Part shown: in pieces, positions 10,141 through 22,500 of the stretch | Numbering within the stretch: position 1 is the stretch's first letter | Layout: each line of letters begins with the position of its first letter | Assembly: GCF_000471905.2 (NCBI RefSeq) | Contig: NW_006499997.1 | Location: forward strand, 871,186-935,185 | Origin: Amborella trichopoda | Lineage: Eukaryota > Streptophyta > Magnoliopsida > Amborellales > Amborellaceae | Direction of reading: 5' to 3' | DNA length: 64,000 bases | Program-made: the position numbers and the translations under genes | The notes under the pieces: model-generated | What the model saw: only the letters and a program-made list of their open reading frames with translations | What the model was told of the DNA's origin: nothing | Database searches by the model: none

Positions 10141-10516
10141 AGCACTCGTTTTCGTTTGGTATTTAGTTTTGTTTGTTAGCTTTTCACTCCTCGTCTCTCC
10201 CTCTGCACCTTCTCTCTCCCCCAAATGTGTTCAATCCAGTGGGGCGACCACCACGAGCGCCATCACAAACCCCTGCAAATCCCCTCCTGTCCCCTGCAAA
10301 ATCCGGTACTTTCTCTCACTAGCTTTCCCTTGTCTTCTTTTTCTCTCTATTTGATTTTCCTGTGCATGGTTTGCAGATTTGTGAAAGTGTGCGCTTTTTT
10401 AGGTTTTTTGTGCTTTTCTTGTGTTCTGTGTGTTTAGGTTTCCGTGTGAATCGTAGCGATCTGGTGGGGTTTGTGATCTATAGAGAGAGAGTTGTGGAGA
10501 GAAGAGAGAGAGGGCC
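10141..10516 (+). promoter_or_regulatory. 5' leader of the TPL/TPR transcript with a possible 71 bp intron
   Basis: This CT-rich leader precedes the start codon. A plausible intron runs from the donor GGTACTTTC (GT at 10306) to the acceptor TTTGCAG ending at 10376. An upstream ATG at 10225 opens a frame that ends at 10437 in unspliced RNA, but that would overlap the main start codon if the small intron is removed. A further GA tract lies at 10483-10512 directly before the start. Confidence 0.4.
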
Positions 10517-13500
10517 ATGTCTTCTCTGAGCAGGGAGCTGGTCTTTCTCATCCTACAGTTCCTCGATGAGGAGAAGTTCAAGGAGACTGTTCACAAGTGA
10601 GTATTCATGCTCTTGTTTTTCTCGCTTGTCTGGGATTGATTTCATGATTTTTTTGTCTCAGTTGTTGCCCGTCCCCTTTTTCTGTAGGTTTCCTTTGGTG
10701 TGTCTTTTCTGATCTAGGGTTTTCGTGCAGGTTGGAGCAGGAATCAGGGTTCTTCTTCAACATGAAATACTTTGAGGATGCCGTTCATAATGGAGAGTGG
10801 GATGAGGTTGAGAGGTATCTGTCTGGTTTCACAAAGGTGGATGATAATCGCTATTCCATGAAGATCTTTTTTGAAATTAGAAAGCAAAAGTACCTTGAAT
10901 CCTTGGACAAGTAAAGGCCTCTCCCTGTTTGTATTTTACCACACACTGCAATTCCCTTTGTTTCTTTGGTTTGAAGGGAAGATCTGGATGAATATTTTGT
11001 TAAAGGCCAATAATTGGATTTGGGCTCTTTTGGGCCCTTTGCACCTTGAATTGTGCACAATTGATGCTGTTCCTTTCTTTCTATTGGTTTTACTTTTTAT
11101 TTGTTTGTTCTGTTTTCTTCTAGTAATTCTATTGTGCATCTTATGAATTGGGATTTGCAGGCAAGACCGTGCGAAAGCTGTAGAAATTCTCGTAAAAGAC
11201 TTGAAGGTCTTCTCTTCATTCAATGAGGATCTGTTCAAGGAAATTACCCAACTTCTCACCTTAGACAATTTCAGGTATTGGCACGATCCTCCCTTCTGCT
11301 TTGTGTTTATGATATTTGTAATTCCACTTGGAGTGATCTTCAATTATGTGCTTTTAACTGTAAATTAACATAGACAGTAAGTACCATTTGCTTTTACAAG
11401 AATGAGCATCTTAGATTAGACATCAGTTGATATATGTATTGCTCCTTGTTCTGCCTTCTACGAATAATTCTGAAGTTGTCATCATTGTGGTTGTCAGGGA
11501 GAATGAGCAGCTCTCAAAGTATGGGGATACCAAGTCCGCACGAACCATAATGCTGGTTGAGCTCAAAAAGCTTATTGAAGCGAATCCCCTCTTCCGTGAC
11601 AAACTGCTGTTTCCCTCTCTTAAAACTTCACGGCTTCGCACTCTTATCAATCAGAGGTGAATTCCCTGGAAGCAGGGGTTCTTTTGCTAGACATTTACCT
11701 TCAATTGTCAAACCACCACTGTTATGATAGGTTGCATAGTGTAATGTAGGCAATTCATCCAATTCATTCATGGAGATAATGAAGTTCTTTAGTATTTTTC
11801 TTCTTTTGTGTCATTGCAGTTTGAATTGGCAGCACCAGCTTTGCAAGAATCCAAGACCCAACCCAGATATAAAGACCCTCTTTGTAGATCACACATGTGG
11901 CCAACCAAATGGCGCTCGTGCACCATCTCCGGCTGGTAATACCCTCATGGGTGCCATTCCAAAAGCTGCAGGATTCCCACCATTGGGGGCTCATGCTGTA
12001 AGTGAATTTGTTTCCCCATTTTGATGAATAATTATAAAGTCCTTTTGTCATGGTTCAAAATAATGTTATTTTCCTGACTATTAATCTTTATAGTGATGCT
12101 GGTACACTGGGAACTGCCATATTTTAGATAATAGAATGACATAGAGAGGAAAATGGAAATAACCCGTTATAACAACTACTATATAACATTGAATAATAGT
12201 GTTTTGGATCATCTATTCATTACTGTTGAAGCCTTTCTGTACGTGCCATATGAATGTCTTCAAGCCTCTTTTTATGTGGGTAGCGATGCTAAGTTTTATT
12301 TGTTTCTTTTATTCTCCAGCCCTTTCAACCCACACCAACCCCTCTTCCAACTGGGCTTGCTGGCTGGATGGCCAATTCCGCCCAGGTTCCCCACCCTGCT
12401 GTTTCCGGAGGCCCCATTGGTCTAGGTGCTGCTACCAACCCAGGTACTTGATTTTTTTGTTTGACAAGGAAATTGTGATGATTTAAGAATTCACACTCTC
12501 CCGAACTGCTATGGTTTAGTTGTTAGATTTATCCGTTTTCGTAATGATTTGATACGCTTGATAGTTTTCTATGGTTCGGTTCTCTTCATCATCATTTTGA
12601 ATAATGGGGTTATGCCGTGATTTCATTGTTGTAGCGGCTTTATTGAAACGTCCAAGGACTCCTCCCACTAATAATCCTGCAGTGGACTACCAAACTGCAG
12701 ATTCTGAACATGTGCTGAAGAGGGGCAGGCCAATGGGGGTTTCTGATGAGGTGAAAATCCACCTCACTCATTTTTTTTTGTCCCTCGAGTTACAGTCCTT
12801 TCTTTTATTGTCTCATTAGGGATATGGGTCACACTGGGTACCTCCACCTCTTTTTGGTTGAAAGTTGCATTCAAAGTAGGGTTTTGTTTCATGACATTGT
12901 ATTGAAATTTTGAGCAGGTTAATCTGCCAGTGAATATTATGCCTGTTACCTATCCAAGTCAGAACCATACTCAGAGCGCATATTCTCAGGAAGACTTGCC
13001 CAAGACAGTTGCCCGGACTTTGAACCAGGGTTCTTCTGTCATGAGCATGGATTTCCACCCTGTTCAACAGACTGTACTTCTTGGTTGGTTTTCACGATCT
13101 TGAAATACTTATGGCCTTGTTTCTATTTAAGTTCACTTCTTTGGTTCTCTAGCTTAAGCAATAGGCTTGCACTTGTTGGGAGGCATCCTACTGACTGGTG
13201 ACCTCTTTTTTTTTTTTCTTTTGACGTTGTTTCAGTTGGTACCAATGTGGGGGACCTAGGGATTTGGGAGGTTGGTACAAGAGAGAAACTGGCTTCTAAA
13301 GGTTTCAAAGTTTGGGATCTTGGAGCTTGCTCGATGCAGTTGCAGGTATTCCCTCACTGGCTTTCCATCTCCACGTAGTTCTCATGTATCTAGATAATCT
13401 TGGCTTGTATAGAAAGTAGTGAATGATTAACTTGATCTCACTGAGAACAGGCGGCGCTGGTTAAAGATCCTTCTGTATCAGTCAATCGTGTGATGTGGAG

Positions 13501-16500
13501 TCCTGATGGAACACTTTTTGGTATGTTCTTTGCATTGTATGTCTTACCATTTTACCCAGGCTTGTGCTTCTCTTCTGAGCTTATTCAATAACTCACCAAG
13601 ATTCTTTGTTTCTGACTGTTTCCAGGAGTTGCATATTCCAAGCACATTGTACACACATATTACTATCATGGTGGTGATGATCTGCGCCCGCACTTGGAGG
13701 TTTAAATAATCAATTAGACCTAATTTTTCATTTTCTTGTGCTTTTGATTATGACATTGTGGAGATTGGGCTTTTTTTTCTGTATGGTGCATTCATTTTTT
13801 GGAGTGGCATAATATTATCAAAAAAAAAAAGACTTTATTCCTGAGGAAATTCTGGTTCTGGTTTAATGTAGATTGATGCTCATAATGGTGGTGTCAATGA
13901 CCTTGCTTTCTCCCACCCTAACAAGCAACTTTGCATCATAACATGTGGAGACGACAAGTCAATCAAGGTTGGTTTTGACACTAGATCCATATATATTTAT
14001 CAGATGTTATGGACTTTGGGAGTCTTGTTGCCAATGATATTATAAAAAATTGAAGTAATAGTTGGATGTTAATGATTTGAGCAATTGTAGGTGTGGGATG
14101 CAGCTACTGGAAACAAGCAGTATACTTTTGAAGGCCATGAAGCGCCTGTTTATTCTGTTTGCCCACATTACAAGGAAAACATTCAGGTGCTCATCACACA
14201 GTTCACCATGCCTAAATTCTCAACTCTTCTTGTGTTGATCCTATCTTTTTACAGTTTCTTCTCACTTTCATTGCGGAAGTTGTGGCAAGCCAATGAATCT
14301 TATAGTATGCCCTTTTGTTTCACAGTTCATATTTTCAACTGCTGTTGATGGGAAGATAAAGGCATGGTTGTATGACAACTTGGGTTCACGGGTTGATTAT
14401 GATGCACCTGGTCATTGGTGCACAACAATGGCGTACAATGCCGATGGTACCAGGTTGTTATATGCCCCTATCTTTCTTCTTCATATTTCTTCTCCACTTC
14501 ATCTTGGTGATGGATCTACTCATGAATCCACAATGCATGCTTAACTAAAGTTGCTATGGTTATGGCTTGGGAAACTTGCAGGCTATTCTCATGTGGAACC
14601 AGTAAAGATGGCGATTCGTATCTTGTGGAGTGGAATGAAAGTGAAGGTGTAGTGAAGCGAACATATGCAGGGTTCCGGAAACGGTCGTTGGGTGTTGTTC
14701 AATTCGATACCACAAAAAATCGTTTCCTTGCTGCTGGTGACGAGTTTGCTGTTAAGTTTTGGGATATGGACAATGTGAACCCTTTAATATCTGTTGATGC
14801 GGAAGGCGGATTACCAGTATGCACCCTTAAGAATGCCCTTTCCCCCTCTTTTTTAGGTTTTCTATTTGATGGATATTACACATTTTCATTCAAAACCCTC
14901 TTACTTGAATTGCAGGCCAGTCCACGCATTCGATTCAACAAGGAAGGGATGCTATTAGCTGCTTCAACAGATAATGGTATTAAAATTTTGGCAAATGCTG
15001 ATGGGCTTCGGTTGTTGCATACCCTGGAGAACCGTTCTTTTGATGCATCTAGAGTAAATTCTGAAGCCGTCGCAAAGGTGACTGCTTCTAAATGCTTCAG
15101 TTGTACGTCTTCTAATAAATACTAATGGATTTTGCTAAATCTGTAAATTTGTGTTTCAGTCTCCCACAATAAATTCGTTGACATCTGTCAGTGCTGCTGG
15201 TGGAACAAGCATGGGGGTTGGAGATCGGGTTGCCCCTGTGGTGGCTATGGTTGGATTGGTATGTTAGTGGGTTAGAATGTCAAGTATCTCTTTTCTTGAA
15301 GCAATGGATTGAAGGGATTTTCTTCATGTCCTTCTCTTTCATGTGAATTCTGTTCATACATTGTACCATAATGAACTCTACCCCCTTGTGATTTCTTTCT
15401 GAAAATGACTTTGGGGCCCCCTTGCATGTACATGTAACTTCTTAACTACTTGTGACTTGCCCAGAATGGGGACAACCGAAGTGTGGGGGATGTGAAGCCT
15501 AGAATTACTGACGAGTCAATGGAGAAGTCTAAGATATGGAAGCTTACTGAAATTAATGAACCATCACAATGTCGCTCATTACGGCTTCCTGATAACTTAT
15601 TGCAAATTAAGGTGCGGACTCTGAATGGTTTAGTAACAAAGCATATATGGGGGTGGCAGATTCTTTTCATTGTATAATTTGGAATTTTGCATTTGTATTG
15701 CTGTTGTGATAGTTAAACATGCTGTATTTATTTCGAAGGATTTACTTCTTCATTACATAGAATGTTTTTTGCCATGGCATACGATGATTTGAATGAATGT
15801 GGTGATTGTTATGCAGTTTTTAGTGATCAGGATAAATTTGGCTGTGATCGCGCCTATTATGCTTAGAATCCTTATGCTAAATTAGGTTTAGCTTGTTGTA
15901 TGTCATACAGTTCTGTTGCTTAAAGCAATTCTTTGACTTTGAGGTGGTATGAATTTTAATAAATGCTGATGATATTGTGAATGCATATAAACTTGCTCTG
16001 ATGTTTTGGTGATAAATCCCGATGGTATTGTGCAGGCATGTAAAGTTTCTGTGACTAGAGTAATCTAGGAGGGATACGAGATGTGCAATGTCATACGGGA
16101 AACTGAATGTGCAATGATATATGGGTCTCTTTAGCTTATGATGCATAAGAAGCTTTATGCTGACTCATTCTCATTTTTCTTTTCTGTTTGTTACTCTAAC
16201 CTTCGCTTCTTTGCAGCAGTCTGAAATGTATTTTGTAAGTTTTTGTACGATATGATTGTTCTTCTATTAGTTGTTCTCGTTGGGATTAATTACATGTCAG
16301 GGTGAGGAATCACACTTTTTTTGCCTCCACTTCCACGTTGATTAGAATATATATGGCAGCATTGCCCCTTGGCCTTAGGTAATTTCGCTCTTTTCCAAAG
16401 TTGTTACTGGTTTGAAGAACCCCAGCACGTGTTCAAGGTTTGAAGCATGAAAGTCTACTGAATCACCAGATTTGGTTGCTCTTGAAATCGTGTATTGAAT

Positions 16501-19500
16501 AGCTGTATGAGCCGTAATAATAAAAGCCCTATGAGCTACGTGACTCAGCTGCCTCTCGTTCTCGTTCCGCAAAATTTATATCTCATGCTAAATCAGCTTG
16601 GTGTACTTACGGCTCTGGAGTGCTTTTCTTAGCTTGAGCTGCTTCTATATGTGGAATATAAGAATGCCCAAGCAATGCTTTAGAAAATGCTAGGCAGCCG
16701 CTTGGCGCCCAGTATGTAGGGGGGTGCTCAGAACCTCAGGCGCCCTAGGTGAAATTTTTTCAGAAAATTTATATATATGCATACATTTGTGTTAATTTTG
16801 TACTTCGTACATTTATATGCATTCCAACTAACTTTTTTCATGTAAATATATGCGCAATTACACATGGATGTTGAAACACGTTTAAAACTTCAAATTATTG
16901 AAAATTTAGTGAAAAAACTTAAACCAGTCCACAGTGTTTTAGTCTCCAGCTCTCCAATCATGATACAAAGCTACATGCACATAGACACATTCACATGGAC
17001 TTCAAGTCTCCAATAGAAGTATAAAACCAATAAGTTCGAGTGTCCAATACAAGATGATGCAATACAAAAGACAAGATGAAATACAGAAGAAAAGACGATA
17101 AAAGTCTTCTAATACCTTCATTAGCACACTAAAAGAAATTCCAATAATAAAGGGTAAGTTTTCTGATGCTTCTTTAGACTTATTTTTTGGTTCAAACATT
17201 GTCTTAAAATATGGTTCGCTCAGAGCCTAGGCACCAGATGGATACCAGGGCGCATGCCTATGCTTGGGCGCCCTCCCTAGGCTCTAGTTTCTGGGGCCCT
17301 CTCAGGCGGCCGACTCGGGCGCCTAGGCAGGTTAATGCCCCTGATCCATAGTTTTTTCATGAAAGGCCTTTGGGGGTATTTTAATCCCCCAAATTCAAAC
17401 AATATTGGAATGTAAGCCCCAAATCTATTGCTTTTGAGATCTTTGTCAATCGGAAAACAAATCTGAGATTTTTTTTCACTAAATCAAAAAAATAATGTTA
17501 AATTTTTTCTGAGCCCCAAATTTATGGCCTTTTTATGTTTTTTAACGAAATTTTCTATGATTTGAAGTTTTGAACATGTTTATTCTAAATGTGCGATTTG
17601 TTTGTATGAAAAAGGTTAGTTACAGTGCATATAAATGAAAAAAAATTGCAAGTTAACATAAATATATGAGTATATGTGCATTTGGACAGCACATATATCT
17701 GTATAAGTTTCACTATAGGGGTTAGGTGCTTGAGGTTCTGGCGCCCACCTGGGTGCTGGGTGCCAGGTCAGCTACCTAGGGACCGCTTAGCGTTTTTTGA
17801 ACTCTTGGATTCGAATAAATTTGCAAAATCAATGGATTTGGGGTGTTTATAAGGTTTAAATTTGATTTTTTTTTTCACTTTCGGGGATTTAGAATACCCC
17901 CAAACACTATATTTTATGGGTCAGAATGACTTAGGCGCTTCTTTATTTCCACAAAAAAGGGCCAGGCCCTGGGCGCCTGCCCAATTGGGTGCTGGGTGCC
18001 TAGCGTTTTTTGAAATCTTGGATTCGAATAAATTTGCAAAATCAATGGATTTGGGGTGTTTATAGGGTTTAGGGTTTAAATGTGATTTTTTTTTTTCACT
18101 TTCGGGGATTTAGAATACCCCCAAACACCCTTTGCGGTATATTTTATGGGTCAGAATGACTTAGGCGCTTCTTTATTTCCGTAAAAAAGGGCCAGGCCCT
18201 GGGCGCCTGCCCAATTGGGTGCTGGGTGCCTGCCTAGGCTGCCTGGACGGGTGCCCAGGGAGGGCCACCCAGGCCTAGGCGTGCGGCCTAGGGCCTTTTG
18301 GGTGCCTAAGCTAGGAAGTCCCTTTTTTAAACAATGTGCCCATGATGTTATTGGGTCCTTGGACTGTCAAATGAATTGGTGGCATTGTTCTTGAATCTTT
18401 GGCTTACTGGAATATTGAAAGCGATAAGCAAATCATTGATAAGTCTGATTAGATGCAATTGGTTCCCTAGCCAGTAAAGTTCATAAAAAAAATGCCATTT
18501 TCTTAGAAGACCGGCTTATTCTGGTCTTTGGCTGCTTCATCAGCGATTTCGTGCGTGAAGTGGTTGTTCCCAATATTCTTGCTTGGGAAATTTCTGTCAA
18601 TGGAGGAAAAACCAGAAGAGCTAGTTTTCCTGTTCAGTTTTTCAATTCCTCCTGTTTGTGGGTGCTGGGTGGGTTTAAATGCCCCAAATGAGCGAAGCAA
18701 TGAAATATTGAAAAAATCTGAATTATTTTTAAAATAAAAACCATCTTATTTGTTTATTAAGCAATTGAGTTCAGTTCATTTGATGAAACATATATTTGAA
18801 TAGGCTTAAGAAAAGAAATTTAAAAACCATTCTTCTATGAAGTTAATAATGAATATTATATAATGATTGCAAAATTGGACTGATATAGCTACTCTCAAAA
18901 CAAATATTCCTGCATGTTCAGATGATCTATTTATTTTAAGCTGAAAGATAATGGGTATACATACATTTTGTGGTTTAAAGAGATGAACCTATTTAGAAAG
19001 ATAAGTTATGGGGTTTGTATTCAATGTGAACAATCTGGTTTTCTCTATTGTTTAATACCGGTGTCAACAACGGACAACTCGGGCGATTGCAAACAACTGT
19101 AGGAAACTGGGTTGCTTGCATTAGTCATGCATAGATTTTAGAGGGGAATTGAGTGTTTGAAGTCTTTAAACTTACTTCTAAGTTCAATCGACCGGCTAGA
19201 AGTTGGTTAATATTGGAGATCTTAGAGGGGAATTAAGTGTTTGAAGTTACAGGCTTGGGTATGTTACTAAGGTTGAGTTTGTGTATCCCTTAATAATTAA
19301 TTGACTTAAAGAGAACTTTTTCACAAGGCAACTTCATCGCAAACTGTATATATTCTCATAGTTCTGAATGTTATCTCGTTTTTTGTTTTATTCTATGTGT
19401 AATATAGGTGTTATCATACAAGTTTACTTCTATTTAGCTGTAGTGGATTAAGTTAAACAATAAAATAGTATGTAATAATAGTATTTTGGTCATGAAATTT

Positions 19501-22500
19501 GATTTTCCTAGTGGGCTGTTGCTAGTGAGTTGCTCCTGGTTTAGTTGTGCTAAAGGACTCAAATGAGTTTAATTAGGTCACTTTTAATGTTCAGCTGAGT
19601 GCTTTTTGTGATTAAGGGGTGTCTTGATTTAATTTGGCTTAATAAACCATAGAGAAATATATTTCTTAAGCTTTTAATTTGATGGTGTGATATTGGTGTT
19701 CTGGACTTTATAGAGTTTTTATAAGATTTGGAGGAATACTTCCTGAAGTGAACATTGCATATTCAGACTCTTTTCAAGTTATCTACTGCTTTCTTTTGTT
19801 TTCTTTATGGTTTGAGGTGAGGGGAGCTTATTTATGAAACCTGAAGACTTCTGATTTATTCAGGACCAACTAGCTTTTAACAGAAAAGCTTTCCATATGG
19901 ATTGTGAAGATGAGGTGAGTAAATTGGGGTGTGAGATTTTCAATTATAGAATCTAATATTTTATAAACTAAAATTTACATCTTTAGAAATATAAAACATC
20001 TTTAGAAATATAAAGCTATAAAATTGCCCAAGTTTTGATATCCATTAGCCATTTAAGAGAAAATACAAAGTCACATAAGTTTAAAATGTAAAATTGCCCA
20101 AATTTTGATAAATGTATATCCATAATTATTTCAAACATTACTTTAAACTTGAATGTTCAGAAGTACAACTTCAACACATTCCACATTCCAGTGCCCAAAC
20201 AAATTCCAACACATTGTAGAGTTCCAAAATCCAAAGTTCTAACATACAAACATGAATACATGACATTACAAAGAATTAAATGATCGTGAACTTAAAAATT
20301 GCCCAGTAAGGTTTCATCATGACTTCCAACAATATCATCTCTTGTCTACCAACACTCTATTAGATGATGATGATGATGCCATGCCATCATCATCAGAATC
20401 ATCTCCCTTCTTCATTGGTCTCTTTTAAGTCTTGTAGCTCTGGCTCCTCTTCCTCCTCCCTCACTCTTTTAAGATTTATTTTCCTTGTGTGCTTGCACGC
20501 CTTCCAATGAGATTGGGATCCCTTTGAGACTAAGAGCCCCTCCTTTGAGATTGAGAGTGTATGGTCCTCAAGGGGGTCCAACTGGGTTTCCATAACTTGC
20601 CTCACTTAGACTTCATGTCAACTTCTCTACAGCATGTGCGAAATCCTTGACTTCAGACTCAATCAACCGCTCACATGAATCATCCAACTCTTTAATTTCA
20701 ATCCCTATAGCGGTACCTCAATTTCTGATTGTACTAAACGTACATGAGATCGTTTAGGCTTTTTTGCTCCAATTTGTTTCTCTTTTTGGTGTGTTTTTGT
20801 TTCATAAATCATAATGCATATTGCATAAATAACTTAGAATTTTAAAAAAAAAATTACATTGTCAAGTAAGTATAAGACACTACCATCTCAAAAGTACTAA
20901 AATTGGGGTCACATCCTGATGAGCTACATGTCAAATTGAGTATTTGTATAGCCATCCATTGCAAGTGCTTAGCACTTGACCCATGGTTGGTACACCATGT
21001 ACCTACATCACAGTATTAGATTTTACAAAAAATTAAGTAATAAAGAATAGAATAAAATTGTCTTAAAACTCTCAACAAAAGAAGATAAATTTAACTTACC
21101 CGCCTTGAGAATTCTCCATTGCCTTATTGCAAGTTCAGTGCCAAGTGACCCTAATGCCATTCTATACTTCTCTAGGTCTATGGACACTAGGACTTGTTCT
21201 TCTATAATGGGGATGAGTCTGATCATGCATGTATTGATGGCATCCATAAAAAACCCTGAGTCTCTATCTGTGGATTGTCATAAAAATAAGCAGCATTCAA
21301 ATAGTATCCTGCCAAGTGGAGGGGCCACTCAAGCTTTGAGTCCCACATACTTTCTACAATATCCAAAATAGGCCCATAGAACTTATCATTGTGATGAAAA
21401 TTTTGCTTAAATTCCTGCTTGGCAACTTCCATTGCCTTGTAAATATGGCCCACAGGTGGCTCCTCCTTGCTATCTACTAAGCGCAAAACTTTAACAAGTG
21501 GCTCGAAGGCTTTAATGAACCAATCAACTTTCTTCCAAAAGCTTCTTGATATGATAATATCAACAACCTTCCTCCCCTTTGCATGAATAGACCACTTGAA
21601 TTGGTTCCACTCATCAGAAACCAACGTTTTTCTTAAATTATCTTTTTCGCTCTAAAGCGACTTCAAGCACAAATAAGAGGTGGCAAATCTAGACACCCCT
21701 ACTCTCACCAACCCATTCTTACAAAAGTTCCTCATCAAAGCCAAGACATGTGTTTGGTTGTAAATGAAACTTGAGACTTTCTTGGCATTCTGCATATCTG
21801 ACTACTACTTTCTTATCAATGGTCTCGAGCATGCGGCCAATGTAATAAATTATAAATAAAAGCAAAAAATAGCCAAACATATATTACGATTATTCGATTT
21901 TACATTATAAGTTATAAACATAGCCAAACACAGCCAAAAAATATAGACACAATATATAATAAATAAATTTGCAACATACAATGGAAATAAATCCAAACAT
22001 AGACAAAAGTATATTATAAATTTTCAATCTTGCATTAAAAGCTACAAACAAAGCCAAACAGATCCACACTATATATTATAAAATTTTGAGTTTGCACTAT
22101 CAAGTAGAAAAATAGCCAAACATACACAAAAATATGTTATAATCACAAAAGTAGTAAGCAAACCCTTCAAAAAAAAAGAAAAGAAAAGAAAACACTCAAG
22201 AAGTTTCATCATAAATGTTATGCCAAACTTCAAATATAAACACAAGAAAATTAACTAAAAAAACTTACCATAATATAATACTCATAAAAAAAATGAAACC
22301 TTAAACATAAACCTTAAATCTACTAACCTTTCCAAATGCAATAAAAAAACCCTTAAAATCTATGCTTCAATCATGTACTTTTGGATGCCAAAACCTCTCT
22401 TTTTCTACGTCTTCTCCAAAAACACCCGAGTTACATGCCTTTTGATTTCACAAATATCAAGTTTGTAATCGATCTTCAAAAACATTTTGATTCAAGCTAA

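Noticed and set aside
14091..14544. Frames running over exon borders of the TPL gene
   Set aside because: Parts of them are real exons, but the remaining codons translate introns; exon borders were set by GT-AG sites and TPL similarity instead.
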